Of a stretch of DNA of 64,000 bases, positions 25,704 to 34,750 are shown in pieces. The notes under the pieces were generated by a model, which made no database searches, was not told where the DNA came from, and saw only the letters and a program-made list of their open reading frames with translations. Both the position numbers and the translations under genes were made by a program. How positions within the stretch are numbered: the stretch's first letter is position 1; the number at the start of each line of letters is the position of its first letter. Source of the DNA: Nocardiopsis_C rhodophaea (GTDB taxonomy: Bacteria; Actinomycetota; Actinomycetes; Streptosporangiales; Streptosporangiaceae); contig NZ_BAAAPC010000024.1 of the NCBI RefSeq assembly GCF_039530945.1, positions 27,010 to 91,009 on the forward strand, read 5' to 3'.

Positions 25704-26963
25704 TCAGTCCCATCCCAGGGCGTCGCGGTAGTCGGCGGCAACGGCGTCCAGGGCCTCGTGCGCGGTGGCGTGCCCGGAGACGGCGGCGGGCAGCTGGTGG
25801 GTGAAGGGCTGGAAGAGGGTGCCGCTTTCGGGGATCCACACCCCGGGGTGGGCGGTGTCGATGGCGGGTTGGAAGGCGCGGACGGTGGGGTGGGAGGCGA
25901 TCTCCTCGCGCTCGTAGACCGAGGCGCGGGTGGGCAGCAGCCCCAGTTCCTTGGTAATGGTGGCCTGGCTGTCGGCCGATGCCATGAACCGGATGAACGC
26001 GTAGGAGGCGTCCAGGTCGCCCGATCCGGCGTATACGGCGTAGTCGTGGCCGCCGGTGGGGCCGCCCCGGCCCTGGGGCCCGGCGGGCAGGGGGGCAACG
26101 CCGAGGTTGTCGGCGTTGCCGCTGAAGGCGGAGCCGGAGCGGATCTGGCCCAGTGACCAGGGGCCGTTGAAGATCATGGCGACGTCGCCGTCCTTGAAGG
26201 CGGTCTGCATGGTGGCGTATGTATCGGTCAGGGCGGGATCGGCGGCGGCACCGGAGTCGATGAGGTCGAGGACCTCCTCCAGGGCGGCCACGCCGGCGTC
26301 GTCGTTGACGGTGATCTGCTGCTTCTCCACGTCGAGCAGGTCGCCGCCGTGGGCGTAGTAGTGCGGCAGGAGGAAGAACCCGTCGGCGGCGTTGAGGTAC
26401 AGGCCGGTGGCGTCGGTGGCGTCGTTGACGTCCAGGGCGACCTGTTTGAGCTCCTCCATGGTGGCGGGGGGCGTGTCGTGGCCGGCCCGGGCCAGCAGGT
26501 CCTTGTTGTACAGCAGCGCCAGGGAGTCGGTGACCTGGGGGACGGCATAGGTGGCGCCCGCGTGCCGGGTGCTCGACAGCGGGGTGGGCAGGAAGTCCTC
26601 GGGGTCCTGCAGGGCGGGGGTGTCGTCGAGGGGGGCCAGGTAGCCCAGGGCGGCGAGTTCGGCCACCCAGCCGACGTCGGCGCGCATGACGTCGGGGGCG
26701 TCGGTGCCGGCCTGCGCGGCAGTTTTGAACTGCTCCTGGGCGTCGGCGAAGGGGACGTTCTCGTAGTGGACGGTGATGTCGGGGTGGGCGGCCTCGAAGT
26801 CGGCGATGAGGTCGCGGAAGACGGGGGCCTCGGTGGTGGCGTCCGAGGTGTCCCAGAAGGTGATCTCTGTGGAGCCCGCGGCGGGTTCCGCGCCGCCGGT
26901 GCCGCAGGCGGTCAGGGCCAGGGCCAGGCCGAGCGCCGCCGCAGCGGTGGGGGCCAGACGCAT
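25704..26963 (-). CDS. sugar-type ABC transporter solute-binding lipoprotein
   Basis: A 419-residue lipoprotein: the signal LGLALALTACG gives a lipobox Leu-Thr-Ala-Cys with the acylated Cys near residue 20. The mature family-1 binding protein opens with STEITFWDTSDAT and carries MIFNGPWSLGQI and YAVPQVTDSLALLYNK segments typical of MalE-like proteins. It would capture a sugar or oligosaccharide outside the membrane. No glycoside hydrolase adjoins, so the ligand is unknown. First gene of the operon. Confidence 0.9.
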   Translation of the reverse strand: MRLAPTAAAALGLALALTACGTGGAEPAAGSTEITFWDTSDATTEAPVFRDLIADFEAAHPDITVHYENVPFADAQEQFKTAAQAGTDAPDVMRADVGWVAELAALGYLAPLDDTPALQDPEDFLPTPLSSTRHAGATYAVPQVTDSLALLYNKDLLARAGHDTPPATMEELKQVALDVNDATDATGLYLNAADGFFLLPHYYAHGGDLLDVEKQQITVNDDAGVAALEEVLDLIDSGAAADPALTDTYATMQTAFKDGDVAMIFNGPWSLGQIRSGSAFSGNADNLGVAPLPAGPQGRGGPTGGHDYAVYAGSGDLDASYAFIRFMASADSQATITKELGLLPTRASVYEREEIASHPTVRAFQPAIDTAHPGVWIPESGTLFQPFTHQLPAAVSGHATAHEALDAVAADYRDALGWD

Positions 26964-27043
26964 GGTGCCTCCTTGGGGGTGGGGGTCAGGGGGGTGGTCC
27001 TCGCCGCCGTGTCCCCCGTGGCGGAAGGATTGCGCAGAAGCTA

Positions 27044-27075
27044 GCAAGAAATTTCAAAAACTGAAACCCTCTTGC
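27044..27075 (-). promoter_or_regulatory. nested dyad operator upstream of the sugar importer
   Basis: Two inverted repeats are nested: outer GCAAGA (27044-27049) with TCTTGC (27070-27075), and inner TTTCA (27052-27056) with TGAAA (27062-27066). The region is AT-rich against a GC-rich background. The CTTGCAA-like outer half fits LacI-family operators for maltose-type importers in actinomycetes. It lies about 80-110 bases upstream of the binding-protein start. Confidence 0.5.
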
Positions 27076-27246
27076 AAAGCCCGCGGCATCACCCCAACCC
27101 CCGCCCCCACCCCTCACCAGCACAAACACCACACCCCCTCCGACCCGCCACCACAAGGGAGCCACCACCCCGGCCACCCCCGCCCCCCTCAGCCACAATG
27201 AAAGGCAGAACACCCCCACCCCGCCACACCCGCAAAGGACCCCACA

Positions 27247-28524
27247 TTGGCCGGCATCGACTACCAGCACGCCAGCCGCACCAACCTGCTGGCCTGGTCA
27301 CTGCTGTTCGTCGCCCACGCCGCCACCGGGCTCATCCTCCTCATCCTCTACGCCCTGGCCACCCTCCTCTCCCTCATCTGGGTCGGCCTCCCCCTCATCG
27401 TCCTCCTCACCCCCCTCATCCGCGCCCACGCCGACACCCACCGCCACATGCTCGGCCACTTCCTGCCCAGCGGACCCGTCCCCTCCCCCTACAACCCACT
27501 CCCCGCCACCGGCATCGCCCGCCGCGTCGGCGCCATCCTCACCGACCCCACCACCTGGCGCGACCTCACCTGGCTCCTCGTCAACGGCCTCATCGGCGCC
27601 GCCATCGCCGCCCTGCCCGCCCTCCTCATCGCCCAAGCCGCCCACCTCACCCTCTACAGCACCGTGCTGTGGACCACCGCCCCCGACAGCTACTACAACC
27701 TCACCCCACCCCACGACCAAACCAGCGCCCTGATCACCCTCCTCCCCGCCCTCCTCCTCATCCTCGTCTCCTGGGCCATCACCCCCATCAGCGTCAGCGG
27801 CTACGCCCACCTCAACCGCTGGCTACTGGCCCCCGACGAAAAAGCCCGCCTCGCCCAACGCGTCGCCCACCTCGCCACCTCCCGCGCCGAAACCATCGAC
27901 GCCCAAGCCTCCGAAGTCCGCCGCATCGAACGCGACCTCCACGACGGCGCCCAAGCCCGCCTCGTCGCCCTCGGCATGAGCCTGGGCATGGCCGAACAAA
28001 TGCTCACCCACGACCCCCACACCGCCCAACAACTCCTCACCGAAGCCCGCGACACCACCCGCCAAGCCCTCACCGAACTCCGCGACCTCGTCCGCGGCAT
28101 CCACCCACCCGTCCTCGTCGAACGCGGACTCCAAGGCGCCGTCCGCGCCCTAGCCGTCACCCAGCACCTGCCCATCGACGTCGACATCGACCTCCCCGGC
28201 CGCCTCGCCGCCCCCGTCGAATCCGCCGCCTACTTCGCCATCGCCGAAACCCTCACCAACACCGCCAAACACGCAGACGCCACCCGCGCCTGGGTCCGCA
28301 TCAACCACGGCGGCGGCCGCCTCGTCCTCCTCGTCGGAGACAACGGAAAAGGCGGCGCCGACCTCTCCCAAGGAACCGGCCTCCACGGCATCCGTCGCAG
28401 GCTCGGCGCATTCGATGGCACGATAAGCATCGTCAGCCCGGCAGGCGGGCCGACAATCGTCACGATGGAGCTCCCGTGCGTGTTGTCATCGCCGAAGACC
28501 TCGCCCTCCTCCGCGATGGACTAA
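27247..28524 (+). CDS. sensor histidine kinase with N-terminal membrane sensor
   Basis: A 425-residue kinase. The first 200 residues form a membrane sensor domain with about four hydrophobic segments (near 12-60 and 110-180). The dimerisation motif VRRIERDLHDGAQARLVALGM holds the phosphorylated His, and the ATPase boxes are ETLTNTAKHA and GTGLHGIRRRLGAFDG. The TTG start at 27247 has AAAGGA seven bases upstream. Its 3' end overlaps the response regulator by 49 bases in another frame, so the C-terminal tail after TIVTMELP is a by-product of the overlap. Confidence 0.9.
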   Translation: MAGIDYQHASRTNLLAWSLLFVAHAATGLILLILYALATLLSLIWVGLPLIVLLTPLIRAHADTHRHMLGHFLPSGPVPSPYNPLPATGIARRVGAILTDPTTWRDLTWLLVNGLIGAAIAALPALLIAQAAHLTLYSTVLWTTAPDSYYNLTPPHDQTSALITLLPALLLILVSWAITPISVSGYAHLNRWLLAPDEKARLAQRVAHLATSRAETIDAQASEVRRIERDLHDGAQARLVALGMSLGMAEQMLTHDPHTAQQLLTEARDTTRQALTELRDLVRGIHPPVLVERGLQGAVRALAVTQHLPIDVDIDLPGRLAAPVESAAYFAIAETLTNTAKHADATRAWVRINHGGGRLVLLVGDNGKGGADLSQGTGLHGIRRRLGAFDGTISIVSPAGGPTIVTMELPCVLSSPKTSPSSAMD

Positions 28525-29123
28525 TCCGGCTACTGCAAGCCCACGACCTCCAGGTCGTCGCCGCCGTCGACAACGGCCCCGACCTCCTCAAAGCCCTCCT
28601 GGAGCACCAGCCCGACGTCGGCGTCGTCGACGTCCGCCTGCCCCCCACCTTCACCGACGAAGGACTCCAAGCCGCCATCGAAGCCAGACGCCGCGTCCCC
28701 GGGCTGCCCATCCTCGTGCTCTCCCAACACGTCGAACAGCTCTACGCCCGCGAACTCCTCTCCGACAACGGCGGCGCCGTGGGCTACATGCTCAAAGACC
28801 GCGTCTTCGACATCGGCCAATTCATCGACGCCATCCGCCGCGTAGCCGCCGGCGGCACCGCCATGGACCCCGCCGTCATCTCCCAGCTCCTCGCCAAACA
28901 AAGCGAAGACGGCCCCCTCGCCGCCCTCACACCCCGCGAACGCGAAGTCCTCAGCGAAATGGCCGAAGGCCGCTCCAACTCCGCCATCGCCCAACGCCTC
29001 TTCATCACCGAAAAAGCAGTCAGCAAGCACATCAACAACATCTTCACCAAGCTCGACCTGCCGCCCTCCAACGACGACAGCCGCCGCGTCCTGGCCGTAC
29101 TCGCCTACCTCAACAACGCCTAA
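28476..29123 (+). CDS. NarL/LuxR-type response regulator
   Basis: A 215-residue regulator. The receiver opens VRVVIAEDLALLRDGL with phospho-acceptor Asp52 in VVDVRLPP and Lys in YMLKDR. The LuxR helix-turn-helix is LTPREREVLSEMAEGRSNSAIAQRLFITEKAVSKHI. The GTG at 28476 overlaps the kinase gene by 49 bases, implying coupling. It has the DEGLQAAIEARRRVPGLPILVLSQHVE segment characteristic of the subgroup that pairs with membrane-sensor kinases. Confidence 0.92.
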   Translation: MRVVIAEDLALLRDGLIRLLQAHDLQVVAAVDNGPDLLKALLEHQPDVGVVDVRLPPTFTDEGLQAAIEARRRVPGLPILVLSQHVEQLYARELLSDNGGAVGYMLKDRVFDIGQFIDAIRRVAAGGTAMDPAVISQLLAKQSEDGPLAALTPREREVLSEMAEGRSNSAIAQRLFITEKAVSKHINNIFTKLDLPPSNDDSRRVLAVLAYLNNA

Positions 29124-29289
29124 CCCCACCCCACAGCCACACCCCCACGCCCCGCGCCGCGCCGGTGCCGACGCTATGACCGCCCGCACCGCCACCGGAC
29201 CAGCCCACAAACCGGCCGCAGACGCACAATGGCGCCACCAACCAATAACGCCCACATCCAGCCGCCCCGGCGCACCACACGCCGCACCG

Positions 29290-31323
29290 CTACTCGCGCG
29301 GACCCCCCTCAGGCGTCCGGTACAACCCGTCGATCTCCTCAGCAAACGCCCGCAGCACCGCATCGCGCCGCAACTCACCCGAAGGCAACACCAACCCACT
29401 CTGCGGCGTGAACTCCTCAGCCAGCACATGAAACGCCCGCACCGCCAACCCCGGCGGCACCGTCCCGTTCGCCTCATGCACGATCGCCTGGATCTCCTTG
29501 AGCAACTCCGGATCGGACGCGATCTCCTCCGGCGCCATCGACAACGGCCGACTGTTCACCAACCGCCAGTACTCCAACTGGTCACGCACCAACGTGATCA
29601 ACGCACTCACATACGGGCGCCCCTGCCCGATCAGCATCACCTGGCTCACCAACGGATGCGCCTGCAACCGCTGCTCCAGAGCCGCCACCTGGTCCACCGC
29701 AGCACCCACCGCGGCCGATGCCGACGGCGCCGCCGAAGCCGCCCTCTCAGGCGCCGACCCCGACCCAGCAGACGGCACCTCCGACGCCACCGGCGCGGCC
29801 GCCTCCGGTACCACCGCCGGCATCGGACCACTCTCCGCCGCGACGCCCGGGGCCGACTCCGCCACAGCACCCCCGCCCCGCGGCGCCCGCGGACGCGGCC
29901 GCGCCGGCGCCAGCGGCGCCTCCAACGTCGCCTGCGGGCGCATCCGCTGCACCACGCTCACATACCCCTCGGCGTCCATCTCCCCGACAAACCCCGTCGC
30001 CAACCACCCGTCGCGGAACGCCCCACGACTGGCCGCCTCATCACGCCAATACCCCCCGAACACGCCCTCACCGCGCACGTGCAGCTCGCCCTCACGCGAC
30101 AGCCTCACCTCCACCCCAGGCAACGGCCGCCCCTGCGCCCCCGCACGACGCTCCCCCGGAGCGTTCACCACAAACGCACCACCGGTCTCCGGGACCCCAA
30201 ACGCCTGATAGACCGGGATACCCGCACCGCTGTAAAACCGGTCCATCTTCTCGCTCAGCGGCCACCCCGCACACACGACGAACTGCGCCCGACCGCCCAA
30301 CGCCTCCCGGATCCGCGCGTACATCCAGTCGTACATCGCCATCGACACCCGCTTCCAGGCGCCCTTGCGCTCGGCCCGGTCGAAATCCACCGCCAGGTCC
30401 GTCGCCGCGTTATACGCGTTCAGACTGTCCCAGCTCGTCTCCCGCGCCCGCGACCGCTCAACCGCGTGCACCTCCTCCAACAACCGCGGCGTCGCGACTA
30501 CCACCGTGGGCCGAAACTCCCGCACCGCACGCAACCACCCCGCACCCAGCGGCAACAGGCCCACCCGCACCTGCCCCACCAAGCACGCCACCAACGCCGC
30601 CAACCCGTGCACATCAGAAGGAGGCAGCTGCAGCAGCGCCGCCGCACGCCCCTCCTCGACACCACCCAACGCCGCACCCAACCGGCGCACCACACCGTCA
30701 GCCGCAGCCAGCACATTCCCGTGCGTCAACACCACACCACGCGCCCGCACCACACGCCCCACCGGGTAGGCGATCACCGCCGGATCCTCCCGACGCGCCT
30801 CCTCCCGCCGAAACCGCACCGCCGTGGGATCCATATAGGCGCCCGGACGCGCGATCGCCTCCAAACCCCCCTCATCCAACCGCCACGTCCGCGCCAGCTC
30901 CGTCAACTCCGCCGAAATACCGGCGACCGTGCCCGCATGGCGCCCATCCTCCACCACCACAGCGGCCGGACCGCAGTCCCGCAGCACATGACGCACCCGC
31001 TCCGCCGACGCCGACGACGGCACCGGCACCACCACCGCGCGCACCACCCACGCCGCGAACGCCACCAGCGCCCACTCATAGCGGGCACCACAGACCACCA
31101 CAATCCGGTCACCAGCGCCCACACCCGCCGCGATCAAACCCTTGGCCAGCGACGTCACCTCACTGAGGAACTCACCCGCCGTCACATGCCCCCAGCCGCC
31201 CTCAGCGCCCCGACGCGCGAACACCCTGCTACGCGCCGCCGTATTGGCACGGTGATAGGCGATATCCCCCAGCACATCGAACCGCGGGGCCTGCGCCACC
31301 CCATCCGCGCGCGACTGCCGCAT
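29290..31323 (-). CDS. acyl-CoA synthetase-like protein lacking catalytic motifs
   Basis: A 677-residue member of the AMP-forming ligase family by overall alignment (long-chain fatty-acid CoA ligase, FadD15-like), but its catalytic elements are changed. The ATP-binding loop expected as YTSGTTGxPKG reads YPVGRVVRARG (residues 186-196). The YGxTE motif reads FGVPETG (about 375-381), TGD reads TGF (443-445), and the Lys of the C-terminal PSxKxKR segment is replaced in LPSGELRR (646-653). An Ala/Pro-rich linker (465-545) is inserted before the C-terminal domain. The frame is intact, so it looks like a maintained pseudoenzyme that may bind acyl groups or a partner. The start is the ATG at 31323. 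Confidence 0.85.
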   Translation of the reverse strand: MRQSRADGVAQAPRFDVLGDIAYHRANTAARSRVFARRGAEGGWGHVTAGEFLSEVTSLAKGLIAAGVGAGDRIVVVCGARYEWALVAFAAWVVRAVVVPVPSSASAERVRHVLRDCGPAAVVVEDGRHAGTVAGISAELTELARTWRLDEGGLEAIARPGAYMDPTAVRFRREEARREDPAVIAYPVGRVVRARGVVLTHGNVLAAADGVVRRLGAALGGVEEGRAAALLQLPPSDVHGLAALVACLVGQVRVGLLPLGAGWLRAVREFRPTVVVATPRLLEEVHAVERSRARETSWDSLNAYNAATDLAVDFDRAERKGAWKRVSMAMYDWMYARIREALGGRAQFVVCAGWPLSEKMDRFYSGAGIPVYQAFGVPETGGAFVVNAPGERRAGAQGRPLPGVEVRLSREGELHVRGEGVFGGYWRDEAASRGAFRDGWLATGFVGEMDAEGYVSVVQRMRPQATLEAPLAPARPRPRAPRGGGAVAESAPGVAAESGPMPAVVPEAAAPVASEVPSAGSGSAPERAASAAPSASAAVGAAVDQVAALEQRLQAHPLVSQVMLIGQGRPYVSALITLVRDQLEYWRLVNSRPLSMAPEEIASDPELLKEIQAIVHEANGTVPPGLAVRAFHVLAEEFTPQSGLVLPSGELRRDAVLRAFAEEIDGLYRTPEGGPRE

Positions 31324-31555
31324 GCCGGCAACTCCTCCACCTACAGGGGCCGCCACCCGGCCGCCACCCTCATGTCGCAAAAACGACGAACGTCTCCTGA
31401 ACGAGCCCTACTGTGCACGGTTTCCTCACCCAACAGCAACTCCCCCGCCACGCCCCCAACCTGCACCCACACACCCACACACCCACCCCGCCCGCACCCG
31501 ACACCGCCCCCGCGGCCCTTGAGCCCCCGCCCTCCCCCCGGCACACTGACCCCCC

Positions 31556-32617
31556 ATGACCCCCACACACAAACTCACCACCCTCCTGGCCGCCCTCACC
31601 CTCGCCACCACCCCCGCACTCACCACCCCCGCCCACGCCGCCACACCACCACCCGCCACACTGGCCACCTCCGGCCACCCCATCGACCCCCGCCCCGACA
31701 CCGCCGAACTCACCCACCACCTCCACCACCTCGAAAAACGCAGCCACGGCCGCATCGACGTCACCGAAATCGGCCGCACCAACCAAAACCGGCCCATCTA
31801 CAACGCCACCCTCGGCACCGGCCCCCGCCGCCTCCTCTACATCACCCAGCAACACGGCGACGAACCCCTCGGCACCCCCGCCGCCCTCGAATTCCTCCGC
31901 CACATCGGCACCGGCACCACCCCCTGGCACCACTGGATCCGCTCCCGCCTCACCATCGACATCGTCGTCCGCGCCAACCCCGACGGCTCCGAACTCGACT
32001 GGCGCTACAACTACGGCCCCCACGCCAACCCCGAATACGGCCACAAAGGCAAGGGCTACGACCCCAACCGCTACCACGCCCCCGACCTCCACCCCGACGA
32101 CAACCCCGTCCCCGAATCCGCCGCCGTCCAACGCACCTACGCCAAAACCGACCCCGACATCGTCGTCGACTACCACATGCAAGGCCGCTACACCGACGCC
32201 CACGGCCGCGAAATCACCGCCTCCGTCATGTGGCCCACCCACCCCGACGTCGACACCGAGCCCACCGACCTCGCCCGCCAGGTCTCCGTCGCCGCCGCCA
32301 ACGCCATGAACGCCTCCCACCCCGCCGCCAACGTCAGCACCTACCCCGGCGGCAACTACCGGGGCATCGCCCGCAACGCCTACGGCCTCCGCGGCAGCGG
32401 CAGCGTCCTCATCGAACTCAGCGACATCGGCCCCCACGCCGAACAGCGCCAGATCCGCTCCGCACTCACCGCCATGACCGCCATCGCCCAACGCTTCGCC
32501 GACGGCTCCCTCACCCGCATCGACCCCCGCCGCGCCAACCGCATTCCCCCACGCGGCCACCCCATCCCCAGCGACGACCGCGCCCCGGCCACCGGACGGG
32601 CCGACACCCTCGACTGA
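31556..32617 (+). CDS. secreted M14 zinc carboxypeptidase
   Basis: A 353-residue exported protease. The signal peptide is TLLAALTLATTPALTTPAHA with AxA cleavage near residue 28. The zinc site is HGDE (His100, Glu103) plus the later His in VVDYHMQG; NPDG and DPNR match the substrate-binding region, and IELSD supplies the catalytic Glu. It would trim C-terminal residues from peptides or cell-wall stems outside the cell. It is divergent from the ligase-like gene, with a 230-base shared control region. Confidence 0.92.
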   Translation: MTPTHKLTTLLAALTLATTPALTTPAHAATPPPATLATSGHPIDPRPDTAELTHHLHHLEKRSHGRIDVTEIGRTNQNRPIYNATLGTGPRRLLYITQQHGDEPLGTPAALEFLRHIGTGTTPWHHWIRSRLTIDIVVRANPDGSELDWRYNYGPHANPEYGHKGKGYDPNRYHAPDLHPDDNPVPESAAVQRTYAKTDPDIVVDYHMQGRYTDAHGREITASVMWPTHPDVDTEPTDLARQVSVAAANAMNASHPAANVSTYPGGNYRGIARNAYGLRGSGSVLIELSDIGPHAEQRQIRSALTAMTAIAQRFADGSLTRIDPRRANRIPPRGHPIPSDDRAPATGRADTLD

Positions 32618-32630
32618 CCCCCACAAAACC

Positions 32631-32671
32631 GACGGCCCGCAGACCCCTCCGGCAGGGATCGACGGGCCGTC
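32631..32671. terminator. bidirectional hairpin between convergent genes
   Basis: GACGGCCCG (32631-32639) pairs with CGGGCCGTC (32663-32671) around a 23-base loop. It lies between the convergent M14 peptidase and VOC genes and could serve both. Confidence 0.6.
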
Positions 32672-32685
32672 ACCACACGCGGCCG

Positions 32686-33165
32686 CTACCGCCCCTCATA
32701 GGCCGCCCGCAACGCCGCGAAATCGAGCTTCGTCATCGACAGCATCGCCTCGGTCGTCCGCTTCGCCCGCTCCGGATCCGCATCCCCCAGCATCTCGATC
32801 AACCCGTCCGGGATGACCTGCCACGCCACCCCAAAACGATCCTTCAACCACCCGCAGGCCACCTCCTGGCCCCCCGCACACAACCGGTCCCAGTAGTAGT
32901 CCAGCTCCGCCTGGTCCGCGCAGAAGATCCGAAACGAAACCGCCTCATTGAACGTGAACTCCGGCCCGCCGTTCAACGCCACGAACTTCTGCCCCTCCAC
33001 CTCGAACTCCACCGTCATCACCGAGCCCACAGGCCCCGGACCCGCCTCGGTACAACGCCCCACCCGCCCCATCCGCGAATCCGCGAAGACCGACGTGTAG
33101 AACACCGCCGCCTCCTCCGCCTGCCCGTCAAACCACAGACACGTGGTCAACCCGCCAACAGTCAT
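32686..33165 (-). CDS. VOC-family protein (PhnB-like glyoxalase fold)
   Basis: About 159 residues of the PhnB/3-demethylubiquinone-methyltransferase-like VOC group. It begins TVGGLTTCLWFDGQAEEAAVFY and contains FVALNGGPEFTFNEAVSF and GWLKDRFGVAWQVIP in the usual order. The metal/substrate site is of the type found in many uncharacterised actinobacterial copies. The ATG at 33165 starts just before the fold. Confidence 0.9.
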   Translation of the reverse strand: MTVGGLTTCLWFDGQAEEAAVFYTSVFADSRMGRVGRCTEAGPGPVGSVMTVEFEVEGQKFVALNGGPEFTFNEAVSFRIFCADQAELDYYWDRLCAGGQEVACGWLKDRFGVAWQVIPDGLIEMLGDADPERAKRTTEAMLSMTKLDFAALRAAYEGR

Positions 33166-33324
33166 CACCATCACCCCCAACACGTGACTCACACCACGCT
33201 AACCACCCACCCCACGCCCCACCCACAACCAACAGCCCCGCGTTTACCTCCAGTCACACCCCGGGTAAACAGCACCCACCCCACACCAGCACCCGCCGCC
33301 CCCTGACCCGGAAACGGCCCACCC

Positions 33325-34278
33325 ATGACCACCACCGCGATCGCCACCCGCTACCACCACTTCGCCACCCACGAAGCCACCACATCCCCCCTCTACACCG
33401 AACTCGCCCGCGGCATCGCCGCCGACCCCACCCTCCTCGCCCTCCTCAACACCCTCCCGCCACGCTGCCACCAGCCCAACCTCCTCTTCGCCGCCACCCG
33501 CCACCTCACCGGCACCCCCACCTCCTTCCCCCACCTCCGCCGCACCCTCCTCGACAACTGGCACCGCATCGCCCCCCTCATGCAACGCCGCCGCACCCAA
33601 ACCAACGAACCCGCCCGCTGCGCACCCCTCCACCCCCTCCTCACCGCCCTCCCCCAACCCCTCACCCTCATCGAAGTCGGTGCCTCCGCCGGCCTCTGCC
33701 TCTACCCCGACCGCTACGCCTACGACACCGACGACCACCTCACCGGCGACCCCCACTCCCCCCTCCGCATCACCGCACCCGCCACCGGCCCCACCCCGCC
33801 CCCCCACCCCCACCTCGACATCGCCGCACGCATCGGAATCGACCTCAACCCCCTCGACATCCACGACCCCGACGACACACGCTGGCTCCACAGCCTCATC
33901 TGGCCCGAACACCACCAACGCACCCAGCGCCTCGACGCCGCCATCGCCATCGCCCGCACCGACCCACCCCACCTCATCCAAGGCGACCTCAACGAACGCC
34001 TCCCCGACGCCATCGCCCACGCCCCCGCCGACACCACCCTCGTCGTCTTCCACACCACCGTCCTCACCTACCTGAGCGACAAAGAACGCGACCGCTTCAC
34101 CGACCAGATCCGCCCCCTGGACCTGCACTGGTTCGCCCAAGAACCCCCCGCCGCCCTGCCCCACATCACCGCCCCAGAGCCCGACCCCAGCCCCGGAATC
34201 ACCCACCTCCTCTGCCACAACGAACACCCCCTCGCCTACACCGACCCCCACACCGGCGCCGCCCACTGGTTCGCCTGA
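33325..34278 (+). CDS. DUF2332 family protein
   Basis: A 317-residue DUF2332 protein. Typical features are the opening ARGIAADP with LPPRCHQPNLLFAATRHL, the LIEVGASAGLCLYPDRYAY segment resembling a nucleotide-binding methyltransferase loop, LIWPEHHQR, LIQGDLNERL, and VVFHTTVLTYLS. The fold has been likened to a Rossmann methyltransferase but no activity is established. It is monocistronic, followed by a strong terminator. Confidence 0.9.
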   Translation: MTTTAIATRYHHFATHEATTSPLYTELARGIAADPTLLALLNTLPPRCHQPNLLFAATRHLTGTPTSFPHLRRTLLDNWHRIAPLMQRRRTQTNEPARCAPLHPLLTALPQPLTLIEVGASAGLCLYPDRYAYDTDDHLTGDPHSPLRITAPATGPTPPPHPHLDIAARIGIDLNPLDIHDPDDTRWLHSLIWPEHHQRTQRLDAAIAIARTDPPHLIQGDLNERLPDAIAHAPADTTLVVFHTTVLTYLSDKERDRFTDQIRPLDLHWFAQEPPAALPHITAPEPDPSPGITHLLCHNEHPLAYTDPHTGAAHWFA

Positions 34279-34296
34279 CCCACCCCCCGAACACAC

Positions 34297-34332
34297 GTGT
34301 CCCCGGCGGCCACAACCGGCCACCGGGGACAC
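34297..34332. terminator. strong hairpin between DUF2332 and DUF3037 genes
   Basis: GTGTCCCCGG (34297-34306) pairs with CCGGGGACAC (34323-34332). An inner GGCC/GGCC pair extends the stem. It is positioned 19 bases after the DUF2332 stop, between convergent genes. Confidence 0.7.
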
Positions 34333-34369
34333 ACCACACCTCCGCGCTACCGCACTCGGCCCTCCGACA

Positions 34370-34750
34370 TCAGCGCACCAGCGAATCCAACAACCGCTCC
34401 AACTCCCCCTCCGGGTCATCAGTCAACCCGGTGTGAATCGGCCCCGGCTGCACAATCGTGCTGCGCGGCGACGTCAACCAGCGGAACCGCCGCCCCGCCG
34501 ACTCACACCCCGCCGCACCGGCCGCGCCGCCGCCCTGGCACACCGCCTCTACCGCATCCAGCGCCCGACGCACCCCCGCGACGTCCACCGAGGCGTCCAG
34601 CACCGACAACCGCTCCTCATCCAACGCGCACCGCGCCGCCAAGAACCCCCGCGCCTGGCAGTACACGATCACCCCCGCATTGACCTGCTCACCGCGCTCC
34701 ACCCGCGGAACAACCCGCACCAGCGCGTACTCGAACACCTCCCGCGTCAC
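34370..34750 (-). CDS. DUF3037 protein
   Basis: A 126-residue DUF3037 protein opening with VFEYALVRVVPRVERGEQVNAGVIVYC and ending PRSTIVQPGPIHTGLTDDPEGELERLLDSLV, both family signatures. The GTG start overlaps the stop of the HipA-like gene (GTGA), so the two are translated together. The pair HipA-like kinase plus DUF3037 is a recurrent bacterial gene couple of unknown function. Confidence 0.9.
   Translation of the reverse strand: MTREVFEYALVRVVPRVERGEQVNAGVIVYCQARGFLAARCALDEERLSVLDASVDVAGVRRALDAVEAVCQGGGAAGAAGCESAGRRFRWLTSPRSTIVQPGPIHTGLTDDPEGELERLLDSLVR

Noticed and set aside
29176..33306. 1376-codon plus-strand frame across three real genes
   Set aside because: It spans genes on both strands and encodes Arg/Pro/His repeats typical of a shadow frame in the C-rich block.
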